A DNA stretch of 64,000 bases, taken from assembly GCA_964035545.1 (NCBI GenBank), contig OZ037765.1, forward strand, positions 27,230,504 to 27,294,503, written 5' to 3'. Under the pieces are notes generated by a model. It saw nothing but the letters and a program-made list of their open reading frames with translations. It ran no database searches and had not been told where the DNA came from. Origin of the DNA: Bugula neritina (taxonomy: Eukaryota > Bryozoa > Gymnolaemata > Cheilostomatida > Bugulidae). Positions 53,801 to 64,000 of the stretch are shown here, in pieces (position 1 is the stretch's first letter; each line of letters opens with the position of its first letter). The position numbers were made by a program, and so were the translations under genes.

Positions 53801-56800
53801 TAGCAACATCGTGAGAGAATTTCAGTCCCCAGGGTATCCGATTATATTCTTTCTTAAATCCTTCATCTGAAGATTTCAGCTCAATATATTGTCTCAGTTC
53901 TTCCACCATCACTGGGTAATTCTTCAGTCGGACATTATCATAGACTGGCTCTCCGTTTGGTTGCTTTGACATGTCTAAGCTGTCCACACTCACAGCATCA
54001 CCTACACAACAACACACTGCACGTTATATACACACAGCAGAGTAACAGGTGCTTGTATAGCAGGTACTTGTATAACTTACATAGAGCAGGTGTCTGTATG
54101 TCTCCTAAAACTGCCACCTTCACACATTTATATATACACCATGTGTGACACATACAGCAGTGTAACGTCACAATATTCATAAACCCAGATATTACAATAG
54201 ATACTTCAACAAGTGGTAGAAGTAAGTGGTGAGCTAATGCACAGGAAATGATAGAAAATGAGTCAGATGTTATGAGAGATGCAATCATGTTAATTCTACA
54301 GTTAGGAAGGTAGCAACTGCTTTGTTATATACTGTACAAGGATAATGAAGATGCTAATTGATTCTGGTAATTATAGTAACAGAGTAGACATTTGAGTTGA
54401 AGTGCAGCACCTTGTGCTCAATATTGTTAACCTACAGGGAAGAATGGCAACATTAATCCGAAGGGAAAGTTTGAGTTTCAAAATAAACAATTTTGCATCA
54501 ACTCAAAAGAATAATTCTGTAACATATCTGGCATACAACTCATGCTGATTTCTCTTGACAAGTTTTGTAGTTTGTTTTTTAACAATGAAATATATGGCTA
54601 TAGTTAGCAACATAACAATAGCTAAAATATTATACCTGCAGGTGAAACTTCCAAACTATCATGTAGCTGCAATATTGAGGAAATTTCAATCGTCTAAATC
54701 TCTTTAATTCTATATAAATTGTTGTCTGGTATGCAATTTTAATAAAAACAGAAGCCATTTTGTTCTGGAACACAAACATAAATATTACATCTAATTTCAC
54801 ACAGTCTTTGAATTTGCTGCTACTGAAAAATTCATTCCAACAAACTTTTAGCTGCTAGGTGTATTGTACAAATGAATGCCGCTTTAAAAAACTTCATATA
54901 ACGAACTTACGAACCAGAGCAAGCAAACCCATTCCCCATGCTAGCGGGTCTCACAAAAAATCCTTTACAAATAAACTGAGACGTGGTCAAAACAGCAAGT
55001 AGTAATAACAACAGTTGAGATGAATTGCAGTTACAGTAGTGCCTAGACTAACATATATACACACTTGCTATCTTCCAACACTTAGCAACACCAGGATTAC
55101 AACTTATCAGTATGACCGGACTTAGAATAAGCTGACCACTGTTACTTATATGGCAGCATTGTTGGGTGCTTATGTAAACTTTCAAGAGCAATAAACACTT
55201 TAATAAAGAATCTCGCATCAATACTCTTGAAAGCAAATTAATAAACTTAAAAATATTTAAAATTAGCTTCACCTGTTCCACAAAGTAGCAGCTTCCAGAA
55301 ACCTGATGATTTCTTACACCTTGCAGAGCGTTTCTCAATAAATTGCTTAGATGAGAGTGACATGGTGAATGAATTTATCAAAATGTATCCATGGTTAGAA
55401 AGCAGATATATTTATGATACACTAAAATCTCAAATGAAAATAATGTTTTGTATGAAAATATGAATTAAGCAATGTATACAAACCATTTAATGAAAATCTT
55501 GGCACGTGAAGTATATTATTATAATACCTGGTTCAGAATAAATAGTATGAATGTAAAGGAGTTTAATTCGGTTACTAAGAGTGAAGATTATATACTGTAA
55601 CACTAGTAGCATGTATGATAATCCCTAACCAGCGATAGAATGCAGTACTTAGCAGGCTGTTGCAATGCAACATTGCTTCTAATAATAGTAACTAGAAAGC
55701 AGCATGCCTGCCATGAAACTGGCAGCAGCAGCGTTATCTACACACATAAACATAGACATGTGGATACAGCTTGCTGATAACTCTACTATGTAGATGTCTA
55801 TGTCACAGGAAGTCATGTGACTTGTATTTGGAGCAGTAAACCAAACCTTTACACATCCATTAAACGCTTCAACTAACCTCATTTAGTGAAATTTCAAAAG
55901 ATGAAGATTATTAACAATAATATATACATTTCATCATGATTGAGTTACAAGTTTATACAAAAAATTATTGAAAATGCAATTTCAAAATCTTTCAAAGTTT
56001 GCAACAAAAAGTTTTGAACAGGGAACGGAGTTCATGCTTTAAACCTGGGCTCAAAGGACAACAGAGGCTCGGTGGAAATGGTTAGTGCTGATGACAAGTG
56101 AAAGTTGCTTATGTTAGCTCCATACCGACTACTGGGCATACAACAGTGTTATGTTGGTATTAGGAGACCAGCTCTGTGTTAGAGCAGAATATGAAAACAC
56201 TTTTAATAAAGTTGGTAGGAAATACATAAGACCATTATAATAGCAGTGTGGCGCCACAAATATAAACACCGTCAAATCTAACGAACTACCAGCTAACACC
56301 ATGCCGACAGTCACAGGAGGGACAGCAAAGAGAGAAGAACAGAAGCAAAGTCTTTCTAAATGCACAAAAGTACAGGATAAAGTACGGCAGAGAGAATACA
56401 TATTCCTAGAGCGTGAATTGTACGTCCTAAGAAATATACATTAGTGTGTTATGGAAGTAGCAAACTCACCATCTAGTTGCCGGTACATGCCTGTGTGATC
56501 AATAAAGTAGCTGGCGTTACAAATCAGCGCAAAGATGAAATTGAGTTGAATTATTTACAACAATATATAGAATTAGAAAATATCTCAGTGAATTCTACTG
56601 ACCTCTTTGATAAGTTCCGTTTGGTAGAAGAGTGCCATTTTCATTCAGCTCTAGAACCTTCTCTGAATCTGGAGTTCGAAACCTGAACTTCTTGTTCCTC
56701 TTATGCCTGTTAACAGACAAGTGAGCTATGTTACTACCTCAATCAGCATCAACAGCTGCCGCATATCACAACTGCGGCAGCAACATAAGGTACTTGTAAA

Positions 56801-59800
56801 GTTAGTGTACTGAATGCAGATAATGCTGCATAACATACTACAGGTATGCAAGTGTGTTTCATACTAAATAATCTATTACTATGTATAGAAGAATTAATTG
56901 TTTTTGCTGAATCAACTGCTAAAACCAAAGAAAACACTTTAAACTCTCAACAAAAGAATAGAATGCTATGCATTAACAATGAAACAACTAGCTAAATTGA
57001 GTTCACTGAAAACTATGTTATCAAAATTGTAATATCCAACCTATAGCTACACTTATTATAATAAACCACACAGTAAACTAAGTACTAGGCGTGTTAATAT
57101 CACCGCAGCTTTCATCTAAATTCTAAGCCAGCCCCCCTCAGCAAAAATCTCAAGTCCAATGGACCAACAAACTAATGCTATCCAATAGCATCACCCAGAA
57201 CAGGTTAGCTGGTCTCAAAAATCTGCATTCCATGTAATCTTGAAATTAAATGAATTCCAAAACTCACAATTTGTAAAACAACAGTTACTGTCAAAAGTGT
57301 TTCTCAAAAGTAAGCAACTCTTAATATATGACAAAAAAAGTGTTGAATTTGTGTGCACTAAATAGTGACTACTTGAGCTACCGGAGTTGTACACCCTAAC
57401 TTACTGTGACAATAACTCCAATTTGCAACATAAACTTGACAGGATATTACATACAGGAAGTAGTGGGGATGACTCACCTCACCAGCAGCATGACTAACAC
57501 TATCATGACGACAGCGCAAGCACACACAGCCACTATAATCCCGATGAGAGTAGAGGAAGCCATGATGGGGGACTTCTCCTGCACATGCTCTCTCGCTGTC
57601 AACACAACAACCAGAGTGTAACAGAACACACAGTTGTTGATTGCATTAGAAGTGGTTACAACAGATGAGTAATAATCTTTAGTTTGACGATTTAGTTTCA
57701 GAATAAATATCTTTGCATAGGGCAATGTCACTGCTAGTCTAAGAATATAAACCGAACTGCAGTATACAGAAAAAATTAATGTCTTAAATTTAAAATTACC
57801 ATGCTGATGATAAATAATTTTTCTTGGAAAATTTAGAATTGCTATTCAAAACAAGACTTAAATGCTGTACAGGTTTAAAGGCAATGTACGAAGACACTTT
57901 AATAGTTGAAACTAAAGCAAACATGCAGCCGACAAAAACAAAAATACAATTATATGGCTTTTCATTAGCATTTCATCAGGGAAGAAAACTCTCAATGATG
58001 AAATGGAAAAAATAAACAATAGGATTATTGCACAATAAACTAACCGACTACAGGCTGGTCCAAAGACACAAAGCTAAACTTCTCCACTCCATCAACAGTG
58101 TTTCCAGCACCATACCATATTTGGTATTGTTTCCCAGTTACCAGTGGAGGGTTGAAGTAGTTATTGTAGCTGTGAAAGATATGAACAAGTTTATTATATT
58201 ACCTAAACCCAACTTTCACATGAAATCAAAATAAAGTCTACTATAAATGCAATTGTCAATGACATCATTACCACAACTTGACAAAAATGATTAAATTTAT
58301 GTTGAAAATGAGGTTTTGACACACTAACTGGCATATAGTAACCTGGTTATAACTTTACATTCTTAGTATACAGGAGAAACACCTTGGCATAGAGCGAGAC
58401 ACCGTAGGAAGAAGGGAGGAGAGAGATTATTCAGCTGTATTTACATATTAAAATCTTGAAAAAGAGCCAAATGTTTGTGGGTTGTAAAAGCAATTTTTAT
58501 GTATGAAGAGAGTTGGCCCACCTTTTGTTGTTTCCAACAATAAATGTCATGGGCAGTTCATCCACATTGAGCTCTCCAGCTATATAACATGATCCTTCAC
58601 AGCACTTCTGACAGTCTTCAACTTTTGTTTGTGTAGAAGTTTGTGTATCTATACTCCTTTTAGATATCGATGTTATCTCCATTACCACAACTCTGTACAA
58701 ACTGGTTTAAAATAAGAGAAATGTATTAGTGAGCAATATATAAGAAAAACATCTAACATACACATAATGAGGTGATATCAACATTTAATCATTATAAATT
58801 TAGAAATTCCACTTTGCTATTGAATAACATGACATTATACAAAGCATCAAATTTCTATTCTAAACCTAGTCACCAAAAAAATGTTCATAATATTTTATAA
58901 TGTAATTAAAACCATAATATTATTCTTTGCACCGTAAAATAGAACCTACTACATATATGAATGCACAAGGCATAGAGCACAACTCCTACTATTAATCAAC
59001 TAAAAGTCTTGTAAGTGGTTGGTAGAACTACAGTCTAACAATTATATTATTATAAAATAGTTACCTGCAGCCTTTAGAAGAGCTTATTTCCAAGGCTATA
59101 GATGTGTCTGTGTTTTTCTCTTCTATAAACTTTGGAACTGTGGGTAGTGGTGGGTCTGTTGAGGATAAAGTAAAAAATTAACATTTTAGTTCAGAAAAAT
59201 CTAAATAGTCCATGGGATTATTTTGTGCACGTTGGAAAATTTTCATATTATTTTATTAAAACTTAAATTTTCATTATATAAATAATGAAAGTCATCATCA
59301 CTCACTCACTCACTCACTCACTCACTCACTCACTCACTCACTCACTCACTCACTCACTCACTCACTCACTCACTCAACTCGCTCACTCACTCACTCACTC
59401 GCTCACTCACTCACCCACATAACACATAAGTTCAGACTATATAATCAGATTAGAAGTTGTCTTACCTATGGGATCAGTAAACACGACCAGCTCTACCACA
59501 TCTTTAGAACAGCCTTCAGAATTGCAAGAGGTTAGTCTGCATATGTACCTTGTACTATGTGCCAAGCTAGTAGCATTATATTTGTTATATTCGTGAGGGA
59601 TTTTGTATATTTGCTCAGAGTTTCCATTGTCTGCCAGGATTGTCAACTAAAACAAGTATCAAATATATAATCAACAGCAAATAATATATAACATGTGGTT
59701 GATTTTCTCTAAAAAAATTATTGGACAATATTAAAACAGTGATTTTACTTTGCACTTTTGCCAGTGTTAAACCATGAGAAATGGCAACATTATTTTAAAA

Positions 59801-60148
59801 CTACTCTCAAATATATCAATATACAGATAATTGTCATTGCATTATTAATAGCTAGAATTTAGAGCTTTGAGGGTTTGATGATAAAGGCATAGCGTGAGAT
59901 GATAACTCTCCTTATATTATAACACGGATAATAACACCATGACACTCAGAAAGAGGCTAGCAGTTTGTGAGTTATCACTAGCTGCAATAAAGATTAATTG
60001 AGATTACTAGTTCAAGATAGCAGAGGACCATTACTCACCTTGAAGTTCTTTACTGGGTATCCACCATTACTCTTCGGTGGTAGCCAAGAAAATTCTATAT
60101 AGCTCTCCGTCTTTGATATATTTTGGAAACTCTCTACTGGGCCAGGCT
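47880..60148 (-). CDS. Receptor-type protein tyrosine phosphatase, FN3-TM-D1-D2 (5' end missing)
   Basis: Membrane phosphatase acting on phosphotyrosine. Exons 5'->3': 60148-60039, 59646-59466, 59155-59065, 58701-58522, 58169-58045, 57595-57478, 56706-56603, 56490-56470, 54001-53753, 53198-53122, 52550-52416, 52024-51905, 51636-51488, 51034-50899, 50782-50636, 50532-50442, 49936-49872, 49540-49391, 49213-49073, 48754-48591, 48500-48365, 47963-47880. All phases agree; 923 residues in the window. Seen: FN3 module (PGPVES...DPI) and a second FN3-like region; membrane segment about 241-266; D1 with [28 protein letters not shown] (518-520) and [10 protein letters not shown] (Cys552, Arg558); D2 with WAS (814-816) and CYDGAKQSG (Cys850, Gln856). 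D1 should be active and D2 not. Subclass is unclear. More extracellular exons must lie to the right, beyond the transposon. Confidence 0.95.
49808..49889. repeat. 29-bp tandem triplication spanning an exon end and splice donor
   Basis: Units at 49808-49836, 49837-49865 and 49866-49889 (partial) share acttacatctacatacgtgg. On the minus strand each carries TAYVD|GTAAGT-like sequence, so the 3' end of phosphatase exon 49936-49872 and its donor are present three times. Confidence 0.9.
54002..56469. other. Phosphatase intron between microexon and first D1 exon
   Basis: 2.5 kb of AT-rich sequence with a short direct repeat (caggtRcttgtata, about 54046-54076). No exon was recognised and the flanking phases already agree. 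Confidence 0.65.
56470..56490 (-). CDS. 21-nt phosphatase microexon (juxtamembrane)
   Basis: Flanked by a CACACAG acceptor and a GTGAGT donor, it encodes GMYRQLD when joined in phase 1 at both ends. It lies between the basic juxtamembrane exon (ending TYQR) and the exon starting GDAVSVD. It adds exactly seven residues, so skipping it would keep the frame. Confidence 0.75.
59299..59414. repeat. (CTCA)n microsatellite
   Basis: About 28 tetranucleotide units with two or three interruptions (CAACTCG, CTCG), in the phosphatase intron between FN3 exons, about 50 nt downstream of the donor of exon 59646-59466. Confidence 0.95.
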
Positions 60149-60715
60149 CTAAAATTTGACAGATAATTTCTTAACATAAGTTGAGCACATGGGAATGGGA
60201 AACTCGTAACAACAATATCTTGAGCTGTTTTCTATTAGCTTCTGTTTAGAAAACTATAAATAAGCATTGTGTTATTCTTATACATTCAATTAACTTTTTA
60301 ATTTAAGTGAAACTTTTCAACTGCATAGCCGCTATGCAAGACAATGGAGTAATGGAAACACAACACCTGAAGATACAGAATGTAGATCATTTCATACTAC
60401 TAAAAAGTGAGAGTTTATTGAGTAAACAACTCAAACAAATATAAACAGAAGCTAAGTTTGTCAATCTCAGCTACAGACACCTGAGCTTCACATCTGTATG
60501 CAGCACGCATAGATGTGAGAACAAGTAACTACAATGCTCCTCCAAATCTCGTAGATCCAGTTCTCACGAAATTCCATAAGACACAAGAAGAGCGTGGACC
60601 AACATTTTGTGACTTATGCATGTGTATGTGGGGTCAAAATGGCTGTGAGTTGAATATGGTATTCTACTATCTCACGAATTGAGGTTTGGGTACCTGGAGT
60701 TTAGTGAGATACTAA
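60149..60715. other. Phosphatase intron up to the transposon
   Basis: No exon recognised on either strand. Confidence 0.55.
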
Positions 60716-60984
60716 AGCTACATGTACACACGCTGATTTTTTCAGCCGATTTTGTACTTCTCGATTTCGCTATTGCTGATTGAAAAATCGACTGATTTTC
60801 TAGGCAATTTTTATTTCCCGGGTTAATTTTCTGCTTGCGTTTTATTGGCGGATGGCTCTCAGTCTATACAACTTTCTTTTAGGTTCATGCGCAAAATTCA
60901 AGATTAGTTTCACGTGCATTAGCATAGTAAACTGAGTAAACATACATCGGCATTATTATAATATACATTCTTTTCACACGTGAA

Positions 60985-61162
60985 ATGGCTAGAAAAGATC
61001 AACAAATTTTAGCAGCTGCAGCTTATATGTTATTTTATGACGATGAGGAAGACGAATCAATCAATGAGAAACGAGCCAGGAGGTGGTGGGTTGCGCCACA
61101 GTGCCAAAGTAGAGACCAGGAAGGCGAGTTGTATCCAGCTACTAAACGCTCACTACTACTAG

Positions 61163-61209
<47 letters not shown>

Positions 61210-63620
61210 GTACTAGTGTGTAGTACTAGTACTAGTAGTAGTACTAGTAGTAGTAGTAGCAGTAGTAGTAGCAGTAGTAGTAGTAGTACTAGTAGTAGCA
61301 GCAGCAGCAGTAGTAGTAGTAGTAGTACGTTAACATACATTCAATTTATGTAGTTACTTGTATTTCATAAATGATTTAGTACAAATCCCTAATGTCAAAC
61401 AATATGAATAACATAAAATAATTAGTAAATTATTATTACTATTAGTATTACTGTATTAGGCTGTCTAATTTTGTATCAGTATGAGTATTTTTTAGTTCAA
61501 GTTGTGAAACTGAAATATTGTAATTACACTTAATCTTATTTTGTGTAAAATCCTCTAAATAATCTGAAAAAAACAACAAAAATTGATAACATGCGTTCAA
61601 TATTAGACTAAGACTTTAAAGTTTGCTCTTAAAAGGCAGATTTAAAATTTAAACGAAAATTAATTCAATTTCTTAAACCTCTATTTCAATAATAGTCGAA
61701 TATTGAAAATTTGTTAATGATTTTATAGGTACATAAAATGTATAGTTATTTGCCAAATCTCACAAAGAAATATTGCAATTCAAGTTTGAGAGATTAATTT
61801 AATGTATGAGTTTCAAACTAAAAATCAATTGACTTATTAAATTAAACAAAAAAATATTCTTACTTCTCTTCATTAACCTACATCCTACAAATAGGTGAGT
61901 GTTTCATGACATTTAATTATTTAGTTATTTGGTGATTCTAATTTATAACTATTAATGTTTAATTGCAGTCTATACTAAATTAATTGAACTCACCTAAATA
62001 TCATATTGATGGGAATGTATATTTATTAATTACTTCTTGTTTGTATTTTAAATTATAGGTGCAATGAATACAACAGTCCCTAAGCTGCTACGTGATGATA
62101 GTTCGCGAAGGGTAGGGACTTTCACTCACTACTTTCGTATGCCAGAGCCACTCTTCGACAAGCTGCTGGAAATGGTCACTCCACTAACAAAAAAACAAGA
62201 CACTCAGATGCGGCCTGCCATTGATCCTCGGACTCGCCTTTCCTGCACTCTACGCTTCCTAGCAACTGGGGCAACAATGAGCGATCTTCATTACCAATTT
62301 CGTCTAGGTAGGTATATATATATTTTGTAATAGTATGTAATGTAATATTACTTGGTTGTTTGCATAATACTATTTTGTTTTTGTATGCTCTTCATTTCAT
62401 ATTGAAGGTGTAAAAACAATATCCAACATTATACATGAGATGTGTGCTGCAATTTATAAAGTGCTTCAGCCAACCCATCTAAGGTTTCCACAGAGCGCAG
62501 ATGAATGGCGAGCAGTAGCAAAGGACTACCTTGCTAGATGGAACTATCCTAACTGCATCGGATCTCTAGACGGCAAGCACATTGTATGTATTACAAAATG
62601 AAATTGTTATTTGTAGGCAATTTTCAAGGCGCAGAGTATTTCAATTTTGTGGTGTTTGTGGCTTATTTTAGCGGATAATGAAGCCCAAGTCTGCTGGTTC
62701 AGCATTCCACAACTATAAAGGCTATGAAAGCATAGTGTTGATGGCCATAGCAGACGCAAATCAAAGGTAATTAATGCATCCTTACTCTCTTGAATGCAAA
62801 AATTAATTTTCAACCCCAAATTTATTTGAGTGCAGACATGCTCTTTCCACAAAATGACAGCATCTGATACTTTGTAGGTTCATCTACATAAACGTTGGGG
62901 CCAATGGCAGAAGTTCAGACGCAGGCATATGGAGAGAGTCGCCTCTGAAGGAGTTACTTGAGAGTGACCAAGTACACCTCCCAGATGATGCATGCTTGCC
63001 ATACACTGATAGCCTCGTACCCTACCACTTCGTATCAGACGAGGCATTTCCGCTAAAAAAGTACATGATGAAGCCATATCCAAGGTCTCGTGGCCCACTC
63101 AGCAACGATAAACTGGTGTTCAACTACAGGCTCAGTCGAGCCAGGAGAATTGTTGGTATGTAAATACTTTTTTTAATTACAATTATGGAATACATTCAGT
63201 GAAGTTAAACTAAAGAAATGATTTGTTTACCAATTTCGATATTTTATTTTAATCACAGAAAACTCATTTGGTAGACTCGTGGCAATGTGGCGGATATTCC
63301 AGCGGCCAATTAATCTGCAGCCTGACAAGGTAGACAACATCATAATGGCATGCTGTGCATTGCAGAACTATCTGCTAGACAACAATGCCATGACATTCAC
63401 AGTCGATGCCGATGCGTATGTTGAGAATGCTACCTGGCGACAAGAAGTTCAAACAGAGTTGCATCCACTGCAACGTCGCCTGGCCGGTAATCATGCAGGT
63501 AGAGAGCCAAAAGACATCCAGGAGACTCTTTGCAGATGGTTCAATGGGGTTGGGCGTGTTGACTGGCAGGATAGGATGGTGGCTATTGGCCAGGGTTTGC
63601 AACAGCATTTAACGGGATGA
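60985..63620 (+). CDS. Harbinger (HARBI1-like) DDE transposase
   Basis: Nuclease that cuts and moves Harbinger elements. Exons: 60985-61123, 62059-62307, 62408-62583, 62672-62766, 62878-63155, 63259-63620; phases agree, giving 432 residues. Seen: N-terminus MARKDQQIL followed by the acidic DDEEDE and RRWWVAP typical of HARBI1; GTFTHYFRMPEPLFDKLL (helix-turn-helix region); the DDE catalytic site with Asp in IGSLDGKHI, Asp in NGRSSDAGIW and Glu in RRIVENSFGRL. No frameshift or internal stop is seen, so the gene looks intact. The first exon seems to end at GAAG|GCGAGT, a GC donor, because no GT donor of the right phase precedes the microsatellite. Without that exon the protein would start at the ATG at 62064 and lose the N-terminal 46 residues. 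Confidence 0.9.
61124..62058. other. Harbinger transposase intron 1
   Basis: Contains the (CTA)n/(TAG)n repeat, then AT-rich sequence to the acceptor AATTATAG. Confidence 0.6.
61151..61327. repeat. (CTA)n-(TAG)n inverted trinucleotide repeat
   Basis: About 20 CTA units are followed by a short centre (tagtgtgtagtactagtact) and then about 35 TAG/CAG units. The two halves are complementary and could form a long hairpin. It opens Leu- and Ser-homopolymer frames on both strands, which I treat as artefacts. Confidence 0.93.
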
Positions 63621-63657
63621 TTGACTCTTTTGCTAGTTAGCAATGCATGTACTTTTG

Positions 63658-63663
63658 ATTAAA
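63658..63663 (+). terminator. Transposase poly(A) signal candidate
   Basis: ATTAAA variant, 38 nt after the transposase stop codon. Confidence 0.45.
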
Positions 63664-63764
63664 ATATTACATATTTTGCATTATATTTTACAAGAAATAT
63701 TGATATTTTTGTTTCAGTTTTGTTTAAAACTATGCATATATTTATTTACACAACATACAAAAAT

Positions 63765-63971
63765 TTACATATATTCATAAGTCATGTGTGCATTTAGTTG
63801 CGATAAAATTGAAGAAGTACTCTCATGTGGTGATTCGGCTACGGCACCGTCTTCAGCAGAAGCACTAGCTGGCAGCAAACTGGGCACGTATGGCCTCCTA
63901 GTTGTTTCCGACTGCTGGCAGATAGCATCCACAACTTCCCCAGACAGGCGATGCATCAAGCGTCTCCTTAC
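63765..63971 (-). CDS. Last exon of probable Harbinger second protein (Myb/SANT-like partner), partial
   Basis: Starts after a good acceptor (ctttttgtag) and reads 68 codons in phase 0 to a stop: VRRRLMHRLSGEVVDAIC, then a Ser/Ala/Glu-rich tail ending MTYEYM. It faces the transposase gene tail to tail, 145 nt apart, which is the usual place for the Myb-like DNA-binding partner that helps Harbinger transposase enter the nucleus and bind DNA. The diagnostic Myb/SANT part would lie outside the window, so the identity rests on position and on the short basic-helical start. Confidence 0.4.
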   Translation of the reverse strand, partial: VRRRLMHRLSGEVVDAICQQSETTRRPYVPSLLPASASAEDGAVAESPHESTSSILSQLNAHMTYEYM

Positions 63972-64000
63972 CTACAAAAAGTATATGAATTGATAAGCAG

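Larger units (their letters stand above)
60716..64000 (+). mobile_element. PIF/Harbinger DNA transposon, right end outside window
   Basis: The left end is proposed at 60716, where agctacatgtacacacgctg begins after TAA (60713-60715), the 3-nt target type used by this superfamily. The element holds a six-exon DDE transposase on the plus strand and, facing it, the last exon of a probable second gene on the minus strand. Harbinger elements normally have exactly these two genes. It lies opposite in direction to the phosphatase gene and probably inside one of its 5' introns. The right terminal repeat is not in the window. Confidence 0.75.

Noticed and set aside
58522-58692. Alternative phosphatase acceptor TACAG nine nucleotides downstream
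   Set aside because: It is in frame, but the upstream acceptor yields the FN3-like SLYRVVV strand. Both could be used, so I kept the longer exon.
60985-61353. Transposase exon 1 read through into Leu/Ser runs
   Set aside because: The runs are the CTA/TAG repeat; family comparison wants the exon to stop near 61123 and join 62059.
1-64000. CRISPR arrays, operons or bacterial-type signals
   Set aside because: The window is intron-rich animal DNA; the tandem arrays lack spacers, and ribosome-binding sites or operons do not apply.
1-64000. tRNA or rRNA genes
   Set aside because: I saw no convincing cloverleaf or rRNA segment by eye. A tRNAscan run would be needed to exclude them fully.

Overview
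This is a 64 kb stretch of animal nuclear DNA. It is AT-rich, its genes are split by short to medium GT-AG introns, and it carries many microsatellites and transposon pieces. A vesicular acetylcholine transporter gene sits next to a choline acetyltransferase gene, which points to a bilaterian. The compact invertebrate-style introns and lack of vertebrate repeats suggest an invertebrate; I cannot place it more finely. All exon models were built by hand from splice sites, reading phase and protein-family resemblance, and every reported junction keeps frame.  LAYOUT. (1) 389-16529, minus: a partial LDL-receptor-related protein of LRP1/LRP1B type, 22 exons, 1250 residues, running off the left edge. 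(2) 16530-23964: an AT-rich intergenic region with tandem and periodic low-complexity DNA. (3) 23965-31541, plus: a complete 589-residue BTB-BACK-Kelch (KLHL) protein in four coding exons, whose first coding exon lies 4 kb upstream of the rest. (4) 34075-45888, minus: a cholinergic gene locus. The intronless VAChT gene (SLC18A3 type, 659 aa) lies directly upstream of, and in the same direction as, a 12-exon choline acetyltransferase (617 aa in the recognised exons, plus a candidate N-terminal exon at 41742-42002). ChAT makes acetylcholine in the cytosol and VAChT loads it into synaptic vesicles. (5) 47880-60148, minus: the 3' part of a receptor protein tyrosine phosphatase with FN3 modules, one membrane segment, an active D1 and a D2 that has lost key catalytic residues; 22 exons, 923 residues, 5' end outside the window. 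(6) 60716-64000, plus: a PIF/Harbinger DNA transposon with a complete DDE transposase of six exons and the tail of a probable second convergent gene, cut by the right edge.  The KLHL and ChAT genes converge. VAChT, ChAT and the phosphatase share one strand, and the cholinergic promoter should lie in 45889-47879. Several introns hold microsatellites, two copies of a small inverted-repeat element (24226-24357 and 41248-41420) and a separate nested inverted-repeat element (8556-8892).  The most noteworthy points are: the preserved VAChT-ChAT arrangement; a cysteine in ChAT where choline enzymes have asparagine and carnitine enzymes arginine; a possible long ChAT N-terminus; a 29-bp triplication that copies a phosphatase splice donor; a 21-nt microexon; and a Harbinger transposase intron that appears to use a GC donor beside a hairpin-forming microsatellite.
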